Shown here piece after piece: positions 17,513 to 24,752 of a stretch of 64,000 bases of DNA. Position 1 is the first letter of the stretch, and each line of letters opens with the position of its first letter. Origin of the DNA: an uncultured Ruminococcus sp. (lineage in GTDB: Bacteria > Bacillota > Clostridia > Oscillospirales > Acutalibacteraceae); NCBI GenBank assembly GCA_904393835.1, contig CAJFNC010000003.1, forward strand, positions 1 through 64,000, read 5' to 3'. The position numbers were made by a program, and so were the translations under genes. The notes under the pieces were generated by a model, which was given only the letters and a program-made list of their open reading frames with translations, ran no database searches and was not told the origin of the DNA.

Positions 17513-18295
17513 TTGAAAAAAATATTTTGTTTATTAACGCTCGCGGTGCTTCTGATAATTTCAGTTATTCCGGTGTGTGCTGCAGGCACAGAAATAAACG
17601 TGAATAAAACCGCTGTTAAAATCTCGGAAAAAGATAAGAGCTTTAAATTTGATGTAAACGTAAAATCCCCGGGAAAATTTGCAGGTGTGGAGCTCGGTAT
17701 TGAATGCAGCGATAACCTGAACCTTTCAAAATCAACCTCAACCGCAGGCAGTATGTCGGCTCCTCCGACAGAGGCCAAAGGAATGTACTGGACAAGCTTT
17801 TTTGAGGGAGACAATAAACTTCCCGAAGACGTTACCGTCACGCTTGAATTCACCTGTCCCGAGAATACTATTAATTCATACGTTTTAATTAAAGAAGTAA
17901 ATATACTCACAAAAGACGGAGTTGGAGTTTCAACAGAAAAACTTAACCCGAACATAAAAGTAATCGCTGGCACTTCTCAAAGCGTCATCGATCAAGCAAT
18001 CTCAGAAAATAATAACATCGGAAATTCCGGTTCCGATTCTGATATAAATGATAAAAACGATACAAATAGCAACATAATTCAAGCAGAGCAAAGTAACGGC
18101 TCGTCGCAAAAAAGCAATGTTGCAGACAGTAATTCCGATATTGCAGCTTCACTAAAGACCGGTCAGGATTATAACATAACGGATACGGCAATCCTGTTGT
18201 TTATGATTATAATTTCATTAATTGCCGTTGCTGTACTATGCAATTATCGTAAATATAATAAAAAAGGCCATAACGGAAAATATTATAAACACTAA
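17513..18295 (+). CDS. Membrane-anchored cohesin-like surface protein
   Basis: This is a 260-residue protein. The signal peptide (1-24) ends in PVCAAG. A beta-rich domain at about 26-152 has the cohesin-like order of strands (FKFDVNVKSPGKFAGVELGIEC, later VTVTLEFTCPENT). An Asn/Ser/Asp-rich linker of low complexity follows (about 155-220), then one membrane helix (about 224-243) and a short basic cytoplasmic tail. This is the layout of a cell-surface anchoring protein. The TTG at 17513-17515 starts the frame that gives a good signal peptide and has AGGAAGG about 11 bases upstream. It directly follows the dockerin protein gene, suggesting that the two pair. The cohesin assignment is by fold pattern only. 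Confidence 0.65.
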   Translation: MKKIFCLLTLAVLLIISVIPVCAAGTEINVNKTAVKISEKDKSFKFDVNVKSPGKFAGVELGIECSDNLNLSKSTSTAGSMSAPPTEAKGMYWTSFFEGDNKLPEDVTVTLEFTCPENTINSYVLIKEVNILTKDGVGVSTEKLNPNIKVIAGTSQSVIDQAISENNNIGNSGSDSDINDKNDTNSNIIQAEQSNGSSQKSNVADSNSDIAASLKTGQDYNITDTAILLFMIIISLIAVAVLCNYRKYNKKGHNGKYYKH

Positions 18296-18300
18296 GTAAC

Positions 18301-18340
18301 CAGCCCTTATTAATCAAAATGATATATAAGGGCTGATTTA
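18301..18340 (+). terminator. Terminator of the surface-protein pair
   Basis: CAGCCCTTA (18301-18309) and TAAGGGCTG (about 18327-18335) form a nine-base stem followed by ATTTATACTTTTT. Confidence 0.8.
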
Positions 18341-18352
18341 TACTTTTTAAAA

Positions 18353-18386
18353 ATTAAGAGCGGACGCTTGCGCATCCGCTCTTAAT
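18353..18386. terminator. Bidirectional-looking terminator after pnp
   Basis: ATTAAGAGCGGA and TCCGCTCTTAAT are perfect 12-base arms (18353-18364, 18375-18386) around a short loop. It lies 12 bases beyond the pnp stop on the minus strand. Confidence 0.8.
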
Positions 18387-18397
18387 CTATATAATAT

Positions 18398-20614
18398 TTA
18401 TCTTCTGTGATTTCTGTTGTATCCACCCTTATGATCACCGTGGTGTCTGCGCGGACGTGAGTTTTTCTCATCGGCGTCGTCCTCGGGAACAAGGCCGTCA
18501 ACATCAATAAGAACCTGACGGCGTGAAAGGTTAAGTCTGCCCTTGTCGTCAATTTCCATAACCTTTACGCGGATAATGTCGCCGACGTTTACTACGTCTG
18601 TTACATTTTCCGTACGCTTAACATCGAGCTGAGAAATGTGAACAAGACCTTCCTTGCCGGGAGCAATTTCAACGAAAGCGCCAAAGTCCATAATACGTGT
18701 TACCTTGCCGAGGTACATTGCGCCGGGCTCGGGATCAACGGCAATAGTATTAATAATTTCAATTGCACGCTTACATTTATCCGAATCAAGACCCGATACG
18801 AATACCTGACCGTGCTCACCGTCTTCTTCAATGTCAACTTTAACGTCACATTCAGCCTGGATTTCCTTAATAACCTTACCGCTCTTGCCGATAACCTCGC
18901 TGATTTTGTCAGCGGGAATTGTTGTTGTGAACATCTTGGGAGCGTAGGGTGAAAGCTCTGCTCTTGGCTCTGCAATTGCTTTAAGCATAACCTCGTCAAG
19001 GATATAGTTGCGAGCCTTGTGAGTTTTTTCAAGTGCTTCTTTAACCATTTCGGGTGTAAGTCCGCTGATTTTAAGGTCCATCTGAATAGCTGTGATTCCT
19101 GTGTGGGTACCTGCAACCTTGAAGTCCATATCGCCGAAGAAATCCTCAAGACCCTGAATATCAACCATTGTCATCCAACGGTCACCCTCAGTGATAAGAC
19201 CGCATGAAATACCCGCAACGGGCTCTTTAATCGGAACGCCTGCGTCCATAAGCGCAAGAGTTGAACCGCAGATTGAGCCCTGTGATGTTGAACCGTTTGA
19301 AGAAAGAACCTCAGAAACAAGTCTTAAAGCATACGGAAATTCCTCTACTGACGGAATAACCGGAACAAGAGCGCGTTCTGCAAGCGCACCATGACCGATT
19401 TCACGTCTGCCGGGACCTCTGCTGGGCTTTGTTTCGCCTACAGAATAGCTGGGGAAGTTATAGTGATGAATATATCTTTTCTCTGTTTCGCCGTCAATAC
19501 CGTCAAGGAGCTGCTTGTCCGAAACAGGACCGAGTGTTGCGATTGTGAGAACCTGAGTTTGACCTCTGGTAAACATACCCGAGCCGTGAACTCTGGGAAT
19601 TACGCCTACCTCTGACGCAAGCGGACGTATATCGTCCATACCTCTGCCGTCAACACGCTTTTGCTCATCGAGGAGCCAGCGGCGTACAATAAACTTCTGA
19701 GTTTTGTAAAGACACTCGTCAATAAGAGCCTCGCTTTCGGGATAAATTTCGTCAAATTTCTCGTGAACTGCCTCGTAAATCGGCTTTAAGCGTTCGTCAC
19801 GAACTGTTTTGTCGTCTGTATCAAGAGCTTTTTTAACATCTTCTTCTGCAAAAGCTTTAATTGCTTCAAACATATCGTGATCGGGCTCAAGGCTTGCAAA
19901 CTCAAATTTGGGCTTGCCGATTTCTGCCTTAATCTTCTCAATAAATTCAATTACAGGCTGGTTTGCTCTGTGGCCCGCCATAATAGCCTCGTACATTTCC
20001 TCGTCGGAAACGCAGTCCGCACCTGCTTCAATCATAGCTATTCTTGTGCTTGTTGAAGCAACTGTTGTAGCCATTCTTGAAACCTTTCTCTGTTCCTCAG
20101 TGGGGTTGATAACGTACTCGCCGTCAATCATACCCACAGAACAGCCTGCGATAGGACCGTTCCACGGAACGTCAGAAATTGAAATTGCGATTGAAGCGCC
20201 GATCATTGCAACAATTTCAGGCTGGCAATCGGGATCAACGCTCATTACAGTACACACGATTGAAACGTCGTTACGCATACTCTTATCAAAAAGAGGACGG
20301 ATAGGACGGTCGATTACACGGCTTGTAAGAATTGCCTTTTCCGAAGGTCTTCCCTCTCTTTTTAGGTAAGAACCGGGGATTTTGCCCACTGCATACATTT
20401 TTTCTTCATAGTCTACCGAAAGCGGGAAAAAGTCAACGCCCTCTCTGGGCTTTGGCGACGCCGTTACCGCAACGTGTACCGTTGTGTCGCCGTAGCGTAC
20501 AAGGCACGCACCGTTTGCAAGCTGAGTCATCTTTCCTGTTTCAACCTTGAGTTTTCTGCCTGCAATTTCAGTTTCAAAAACCCTGTACTTGTCGAATGTC
20601 ATCATTCTGTTCAT
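18398..20614 (-). CDS. pnp: Polynucleotide phosphorylase
   Basis: PNPase degrades RNA 3' to 5' by phosphorolysis as a trimer and takes part in RNA turnover complexes. The 738-residue protein has two RNase PH-like domains (first with RYGDTTVHVAVTA, second with GRREIGHGALAERAL and SEVLSSNGSTSQGS). A KH domain follows (TTTIPADKISEVIGKSGKVIKEI, about 560-615), then an S1 domain (YLGKVTRIMDFGAFVEIAPGKEGLVHISQL) and a basic tail. The ATG at 20612-20614 gives the standard N-terminus and has AAGGAAAGG upstream. It lies downstream of rpsO, the classical rpsO-pnp order, with a long hairpin in its leader. Confidence 0.98.
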   Translation of the reverse strand: MNRMMTFDKYRVFETEIAGRKLKVETGKMTQLANGACLVRYGDTTVHVAVTASPKPREGVDFFPLSVDYEEKMYAVGKIPGSYLKREGRPSEKAILTSRVIDRPIRPLFDKSMRNDVSIVCTVMSVDPDCQPEIVAMIGASIAISISDVPWNGPIAGCSVGMIDGEYVINPTEEQRKVSRMATTVASTSTRIAMIEAGADCVSDEEMYEAIMAGHRANQPVIEFIEKIKAEIGKPKFEFASLEPDHDMFEAIKAFAEEDVKKALDTDDKTVRDERLKPIYEAVHEKFDEIYPESEALIDECLYKTQKFIVRRWLLDEQKRVDGRGMDDIRPLASEVGVIPRVHGSGMFTRGQTQVLTIATLGPVSDKQLLDGIDGETEKRYIHHYNFPSYSVGETKPSRGPGRREIGHGALAERALVPVIPSVEEFPYALRLVSEVLSSNGSTSQGSICGSTLALMDAGVPIKEPVAGISCGLITEGDRWMTMVDIQGLEDFFGDMDFKVAGTHTGITAIQMDLKISGLTPEMVKEALEKTHKARNYILDEVMLKAIAEPRAELSPYAPKMFTTTIPADKISEVIGKSGKVIKEIQAECDVKVDIEEDGEHGQVFVSGLDSDKCKRAIEIINTIAVDPEPGAMYLGKVTRIMDFGAFVEIAPGKEGLVHISQLDVKRTENVTDVVNVGDIIRVKVMEIDDKGRLNLSRRQVLIDVDGLVPEDDADEKNSRPRRHHGDHKGGYNRNHRR

Positions 20615-20646
20615 AGTAAAATCCTTTCCTTGTGAAAATTTTTTGG

Positions 20647-20749
20647 GCGGGATTTTACGCCGATTTAGCAATAAAACCGTTAAACACCCTTAACGCTGTT
20701 TAGTTGTTTAATCGTTTTACCGCTAAAATACAGCATAAAAAAATCCCGC
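20647..20749 (-). promoter_or_regulatory. Long hairpin in the pnp leader
   Basis: Between rpsO and pnp the RNA can fold into one long stem. The outer arms GCGGGATTTT and AAAATCCCGC (20740-20749 and 20647-20656) are perfect. Further in, about 15 bases at 20705-20719 pair with 20672-20686 with two mismatches, and short pairs (TAGC/GCTA) link the two helices. In E. coli a comparable leader stem is cut by RNase III and then used for PNPase autoregulation. A similar role here is inference. Confidence 0.6.
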
Positions 20750-20763
20750 TGTAAACCAAAGTC

Positions 20764-20785
20764 AGGGCAAGCTTGCGCTTGCCCT
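20764..20785. terminator. Hairpin after rpsO
   Basis: AGGGCAAGC and GCTTGCCCT are perfect 9-base arms with a 4-base loop, 16 bases past the rpsO stop. The T-run (TTGTTTTC) is on the plus-strand side, so on the minus strand it is more likely a 3'-end-protecting or processing stem than a full terminator. Confidence 0.55.
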
Positions 20786-20801
20786 TTGTTTTCGAAAATA
20801 A

Positions 20802-21065
20802 TTACTTACGGATACCGAGTCTTGCAATAATTGAACGATATCTTTCAATATCTACCTTTGTAAGGTACGCGAGAAGGCTTCTTCTCTGACCAACCATTTT
20901 GAGCAGACCTCTTCTGCTGTGATGGTCTTTTTTGTGAACCTTGAGGTGCTCTGTAAGGTCGTTGATTCTCTTTGTGAGGAGCGCAATCTGAACCTCCGGA
21001 GAACCTGTGTCGCCTTCGTGAGTAGCGTACTCTGCCATGATAGCCTGCTTTTCTTCTTTTAACAT
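20802..21065 (-). CDS. rpsO: 30S ribosomal protein S15
   Basis: S15 binds the central domain of 16S rRNA and starts platform assembly. The 87-residue protein contains the signature [48 protein letters not shown] and the end [13 protein letters not shown]. The ATG at 21063-21065 follows AAAGGTGG; the upstream in-frame Met would add a non-family extension that falls in the structured leader. Confidence 0.98.
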   Translation of the reverse strand: MLKEEKQAIMAEYATHEGDTGSPEVQIALLTKRINDLTEHLKVHKKDHHSRRGLLKMVGQRRSLLAYLTKVDIERYRSIIARLGIRK

Positions 21066-21176
21066 TTTTCTTCCACCTTTAAAAATATTTACCCATAAGC
21101 CATAAAGGCTGTATCTCAGCATAGGGCTGTGAAAGTCCGCAATGCGGCGTACCCCCTATTCCGTGACACGGGCACT
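21066..21176 (-). promoter_or_regulatory. rpsO leader, probable S15 autoregulatory RNA
   Basis: About 110 bases of untranslated leader contain several stems, such as GTGCCCGTGTCACGG and GTACGCCGCATTGCGG, and a segment AGCCCTAT...ATGGCTTATGGGT that can pair across the region just before the ribosome binding site. S15 leaders are known to bind the protein and block translation in several bacterial lineages. The exact class cannot be assigned by eye. Confidence 0.5.
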
Positions 21177-21182
21177 TTTTGT

Positions 21183-21211
21183 ATTTTATCACATAATGTA
21201 TAAAATGTAAA
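21183..21211 (-). promoter_or_regulatory. rpsO-pnp promoter
   Basis: On the minus strand TTTACA (21206-21211) and TAAAAT (21183-21188) are separated by 17 bases, giving a start near 21176 and the leader described for rpsO. Confidence 0.65.
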
Positions 21212-21219
21212 GTAATTTT

Positions 21220-21588
21220 TTAAATTTCGTGCTTTTTTATTTTTTCCATCAATTTCTCTTTTTCTTCCGGTGACAAAATTCTGTAAAGTCCGATAAGCTC
21301 ACGTTCCGACTTTGTTAGATTGTACATAGGCATAATAAAATCCGAAAGGTTTTTTTCGAATGATTCTTGACCCAAAACAGCATTTACATCTACGCCGTAC
21401 ATATTTACAATCTTTTTAAGAATATCAAAACTCGGTTCCGATACCCCTGTTTCATATTTTGTATATGTTGTCCTGTTTAAATTCAGAAGGTCCGCAACCT
21501 GCTGTTGCGTAAAACCGCATAGTTTCCTGTACTTAACAAGCTTTTTACCGAAATTCTGATCTACTGAACTTGTTTTTCTTTTAGGCAC
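21220..21588 (-). CDS. XRE-family transcriptional regulator
   Basis: The 122-residue protein has a Cro/CI helix-turn-helix at about 14-70 (VKYRKLCGFTQQQVADLLNLNRTTYTKYETG) and a short acidic/basic C-terminal region ending in ILSPEEKEKLMEKIKKHEI. It has no peptidase or ligand domain. The start is a GTG (21586-21588) with GGGGAG eight bases upstream. It is a single-gene unit between rpsO and a 520-base AT-rich gap. Targets are unknown. Confidence 0.85.
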   Translation of the reverse strand: MPKRKTSSVDQNFGKKLVKYRKLCGFTQQQVADLLNLNRTTYTKYETGVSEPSFDILKKIVNMYGVDVNAVLGQESFEKNLSDFIMPMYNLTKSERELIGLYRILSPEEKEKLMEKIKKHEI

Positions 21589-22060
21589 AGCTTACACTCC
21601 CCTTTAGATAAATTATTTGATATAGTGACAAAATTGAAAGCACATAATAGCTAAAAGTACTTCTAATAATACTTTGTTTTATATGAGCTTTACTACATTA
21701 TATAACAAATATTTTGCATTTTCTATATATGTTACAAACGATCACATAAAACAATACTTATTTTTTATACAGAGTAAAATGATATGTTAGACAATTAAAA
21801 TCATTCTAAACTTAATATTTATGATAATTAAAAAGCATCAATTAGCTTTTCCGCTAAAGAGTAACATATTAAATAAAGAATTGTGTAAAATTCTTTCAGT
21901 CAAGTTGTATTCAAAGCTTTGCTTTTATCAAAACAAGCAGCACATGTCGCTGCAAATTCAGTGGAAATTGTAACCGACGCTGAATTTTGATACCGGACAC
22001 CGCATATTGAGTCGATGATCATTATCCTGTCTGATATATTGATTTTTAATAAATTTAAAA
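21589..22060. other. AT-rich gap with no recognisable gene
   Basis: No convincing reading frame is present. The only structure I see is an inverted repeat, AAATTCAG (21954-21961) and CTGAATTT (21980-21987), next to GCAGC/GCTGC (about 21937-21952). These could belong to an unannotated small RNA or to decayed sequence. Confidence 0.4.
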
Positions 22061-22066
22061 TACCAC

Positions 22067-22095
22067 TTGAAAATTCTCACAATATGTTGTATAAT
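22067..22095 (+). promoter_or_regulatory. tRNA-Thr promoter
   Basis: TTGAAA (22067-22072) and TATAAT (22090-22095) are 17 bases apart, 13 bases upstream of the tRNA. Confidence 0.8.
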
Positions 22096-22108
22096 TACAA
22101 AGATCGCT

Positions 22109-22184
22109 GCTGGTGTAGCTCAGTTGGTAGAGCATCTCACTCGTAATGAGAAGGTCACGTGTTCAAGTCACGCCACCAGCTCCA
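22109..22184 (+). tRNA. tRNA-Thr (anticodon CGT)
   Basis: The cloverleaf has acceptor arms GCTGGTG and CACCAGC, a D loop with AGCTCAGTTGGTAGAGC, and an anticodon stem TCTCA/TGAGA with loop CTCGTAA, so the anticodon is CGT (reads ACG). The T arm is CACGTGTTCAAGTCACG. The terminal CCA is encoded. Confidence 0.97.
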
Positions 22185-22200
22185 TAACATTTTTTGAAAG

Positions 22201-22240
22201 AACATCCCTGATAGATATAGTATCTATCAGGGATGTTTGA
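22201..22240 (+). terminator. tRNA-Thr terminator
   Basis: AACATCCCTGATAGATA and TATCTATCAGGGATGTT are perfect 17-base arms (22201-22217, 22221-22237) around a three-base loop, followed by TGATTTAT. The stem is unusually long. Confidence 0.85.
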
Positions 22241-22452
22241 TTTATACACCGTTCAAAGCCTTTAATATTACTTACTTGCAACTTAACTTATATAAATAAT
22301 TTTTACTGCGGATAAGCCAAAATTCAAAAGATTTTTATTTTTAATAATATTATTTCATTTTATATTTGATTCCACAAATTCCTTGGTCACATTTAAAGAG
22401 TGAATACTTTGTTCTGTCGTTTTTTAGTTTTGAGATGTCGCATATCGTGACT
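22241..22452. other. Gap without genes between tRNA-Thr and metK
   Basis: AT-rich sequence between the tRNA-Thr terminator and the metK terminator. I see no reading frame, promoter or repeat that can be supported. Confidence 0.4.
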
Positions 22453-22490
22453 AAAAAAGCTAAAGCGACGGCAAAAACACCGTCGCTTCG
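22453..22490 (-). terminator. metK terminator
   Basis: On the minus strand AAGCGACGG and CCGTCGCTT (22463-22488) form a nine-base stem followed by TAGCTTTTTTAG. Confidence 0.9.
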
Positions 22491-22511
22491 CACTTAGCAT
22501 ATATAATGAAA

Positions 22512-23693
22512 TTAAGCAAGAGCTCTTTTGAGTTCCTCTGTTTTGTCGGTTTTTTCCCACATAACACCGAGCTCTTCACGACCCATATGGCCGTAAGCCG
22601 CAAGAGGAAGGTACTTCGTTTCCTTGAGCTTTAACTGCTCTATAATTGAATTTGGGCGGCAGTCAAACACCTTTTCAACCGCTTTTGCAAGCTGTTCGTT
22701 TGAGTACTTTGAAGTTCCGAAAGTATCAACCATAATTGAAACGGGTTTTGCTACGCCGATTGCATAAGCAAGCTGAATTTCGCACTTTTTTGCAAGACCT
22801 GCCGCAACGATATTCTTGGCGATATAACGGCAATAATACGCAGCACTGCGGTCAACCTTTGTCGGATCTTTGCCGCTGAAAGCGCCGCCGCCGTGACGTG
22901 AAAATCCGCCGTAGGTATCTACAATAATTTTTCTGCCCGTAAGACCTGCGTCGCCTACCGGACCGCCGATTACAAAACGACCTGTCGGATTTACGAAAAT
23001 CTTTGTATTATCGTCAAGCAATTTTGCGGGGATAATCGGCTTTATTACATATTCTATAAGGTCTTTTCTGATTTGTTCAAGTGTAACGTCCTCGTCGTGC
23101 TGAGTAGAAACAACAACCGTGTCAACCCTTACAATTTTGTCGTCGTCATACTCAACGGTAACCTGAGTTTTTCCGTCCGGACGCAGATAAGGCAACGTGC
23201 CGTCCTTTCTTACTTTGGCAAGCTGTTTTGCCAGCTTGTGAGCAAGAGAAATAGGCAGAGGCATAAGCTCCGGAGTTTCATCACATGCATAGCCGAACAT
23301 CATTCCCTGATCGCCCGCGCCGATAAGATTGTTTTTATCGCTTTCGCCCTCTTTGTGCTCATAACTTTCATTAACGCCCATTGCGATATCAGGCGACTGA
23401 GCGTCAATTGAAGTCAGAACCGCGCAGGTGTTTCCGTCAAAACCGTATTTCGGATCATTGTAGCCTATATCATTTATCACCTTTCTTGCAATTCCCGCAA
23501 TATCAACATAGCAATCGGTAGAAATTTCACCCATTACGTGAACCACTCCTGTTGTCACGGTTACCTCGCAGGCAACGTGAGCGTTTTTATCCTGTTCTAA
23601 AATACTGTCGAGAACAGCGTCGGAAATCTGGTCGCACACTTTGTCGGGATGTCCCTCTGTTACTGACTCAGATGTAAAAAAATGCTTTGCCAT
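22512..23693 (-). CDS. metK: S-adenosylmethionine synthetase
   Basis: MetK condenses methionine and ATP to SAM. The 393-residue protein starts [29 protein letters not shown] and carries [12 protein letters not shown] (the ATP-binding signature), a phosphate/metal loop in [19 protein letters not shown] and the C-terminal AYGHMGREE. The ATG at 23691-23693 follows AAAGGAG by eight bases. It is under a SAM-I riboswitch, so the product represses its own synthesis. Confidence 0.98.
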   Translation of the reverse strand: MAKHFFTSESVTEGHPDKVCDQISDAVLDSILEQDKNAHVACEVTVTTGVVHVMGEISTDCYVDIAGIARKVINDIGYNDPKYGFDGNTCAVLTSIDAQSPDIAMGVNESYEHKEGESDKNNLIGAGDQGMMFGYACDETPELMPLPISLAHKLAKQLAKVRKDGTLPYLRPDGKTQVTVEYDDDKIVRVDTVVVSTQHDEDVTLEQIRKDLIEYVIKPIIPAKLLDDNTKIFVNPTGRFVIGGPVGDAGLTGRKIIVDTYGGFSRHGGGAFSGKDPTKVDRSAAYYCRYIAKNIVAAGLAKKCEIQLAYAIGVAKPVSIMVDTFGTSKYSNEQLAKAVEKVFDCRPNSIIEQLKLKETKYLPLAAYGHMGREELGVMWEKTDKTEELKRALA

Positions 23694-23715
23694 ATATAAA
23701 TTTCTCCTTTCGGGC

Positions 23716-23850
23716 ATAAAAATAACGCCTTTCGACCGAAAGGCGTCTAATTTACTCATCTTTCGGCTAAACCGCAGGATTTGGCACCTTACTTAAGCAG
23801 GTTGCCGGACTTCACAGGGCCTGTCCCCTCCGTCACTCTTGATAAGATTC
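23716..23850 (-). promoter_or_regulatory. SAM-I (S-box) riboswitch with terminator
   Basis: The minus strand (23850 down to 23755) shows the S-box landmarks in order: CTTATCAAGAGTGACGGAGG, GACAGGCCCTGTGAAGTCC, GGCAACC, AAGGTGCCAAATCCTGC and GAAAGATGAG. The expression platform is the hairpin ACGCCTTTCG/CGAAAGGCGT (23724-23746) followed by a T-rich run. SAM binding favours the terminator, shutting metK off. Confidence 0.97.
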
Positions 23851-23869
23851 GTTTTCAACTGTACTTTAT

Positions 23870-23898
23870 ATTATATAACACTATTTTTAAAAACGCAA
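23870..23898 (-). promoter_or_regulatory. metK riboswitch promoter
   Basis: TTGCGT (23893-23898, minus) and TATAAT (23870-23875) are 17 bases apart and lead straight into the S-box RNA. Confidence 0.75.
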
Positions 23899-24019
23899 CA
23901 TATAAAATCAAAATATTTTAACTTTGTGTAAATTCTGATAATATAAGTATGAATTAAGCTGTCTTTTAGAAAATTTGACATAAAACGCATATTTTTCGCT
24001 GTGATTTTGCCGCACAATC

Positions 24020-24048
24020 TTGAATGAACGGAATATAAATGATATAAT
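24020..24048 (+). promoter_or_regulatory. cupin gene promoter
   Basis: TTGAAT (24020-24025) and TATAAT (24043-24048) are 17 bases apart, about 30 bases before the cupin ATG. Confidence 0.7.
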
Positions 24049-24078
24049 AATAAATAATTAATTAACGGAGTGATTATT

Positions 24079-24408
24079 ATGATTATAGATTTTAACAACG
24101 AACGTTTTGAGGCTTTTGACAACTTTAAAGGCGGAGAAAAAACACTTTTTTCAAAAATGCACTTTGACGGTCTTAACAGAATTATGCACGCATATCTTGA
24201 AAGCGGAGCTTCAATCGGTATACACACTCACGAAACAAACAGTGAAATAATTTATATTTTGGACGGCACCGGCAAGGTAATTTATGACGGAGAGGAATAC
24301 AGGCTTGAGTCGGGTATGTGCCACTACTGCCCCAAGGGTCACACTCACAGCCTTATAAATGACAGCGACGACAAGCTCGAATTTTTTGCCGTAGTGCCTG
24401 AGCAGTAA
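24079..24408 (+). CDS. Small cupin-domain protein
   Basis: This 109-residue single-domain cupin has the two motifs. Motif 1 is GASIGIHTHETNSEIIYILDG (His/His/Glu ligands, about 45-66) and motif 2 is CHYCPKGHTHSLIN (about 85-98). Metal-binding small cupins range from isomerases to sensors or storage-sugar enzymes, and the substrate cannot be read from sequence. The ATG at 24079 is favoured over a GTG at 24070 because GGAG lies eight bases before it. It is monocistronic and divergent from metK. Confidence 0.85.
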   Translation: MIIDFNNERFEAFDNFKGGEKTLFSKMHFDGLNRIMHAYLESGASIGIHTHETNSEIIYILDGTGKVIYDGEEYRLESGMCHYCPKGHTHSLINDSDDKLEFFAVVPEQ

Positions 24409-24506
24409 TTTTTCGGGGCGGTTTATCTGCCACGATGGATGTAATATATACATATTAAAAATTCCGAATTGGTTGAAATAATTTGTATAAAATCATATTT
24501 TTACTA

Positions 24507-24535
24507 TTGATTTTACATAACTGATGTGTTATAAT
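24507..24535 (+). promoter_or_regulatory. SRP RNA promoter
   Basis: TTGATT (24507-24512) and TATAAT (24530-24535) with a 17-base spacer lie about 40 bases before the mature RNA. The intervening leader can form a TTGCA/TGCAA hairpin (24545-24568). Confidence 0.75.
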
Positions 24536-24575
24536 ATCTGAGAATTGCAAGAAGTCATTTTCGTGCAATTAAGAG

Positions 24576-24675
24576 AGCGGCAGGCCCTGTGCGATTGGGG
24601 TCTGTGAATCATGTCAGGCGGGGAACCGAGCAGCATTAAGCAGTTCTGCCGATGCGATGCAGTAAGTCTGCCGTT
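24576..24675 (+). ncRNA. ffs: Signal recognition particle RNA, small bacterial type
   Basis: The closing arms are CGGCAG (24578-24583) and CTGCCG (24668-24673). The domain IV core is recognisable as GTCAGGCGGGGAACCGAGCAGC followed by ATTAAGCAG, with the conserved GGAA-type tetraloop and the asymmetric AGCAGC loop that bind Ffh. No Alu domain is present, so this is the short 4.5S-like form. A hairpin with GCCGAAA/TTTCGGC (24693-24715) follows and separates it from dnaX. Confidence 0.95.
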
Positions 24676-24752
24676 CGCTTATTTGTACGATTGCCGAAAT
24701 TTTTAATTTTTCGGCTGACGGCTTGCATTTTTTGTTCATGCGGGGTGATTTT

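Noticed and set aside
17485-17973. 162-codon frame antisense to the anchor protein gene
   Set aside because: No ribosome site or family; the plus frame has a signal peptide, linker and membrane helix.
24211-24453. 80-codon frame antisense to the cupin gene
   Set aside because: Overlaps both cupin motifs, has no ribosome site and no recognisable domain.
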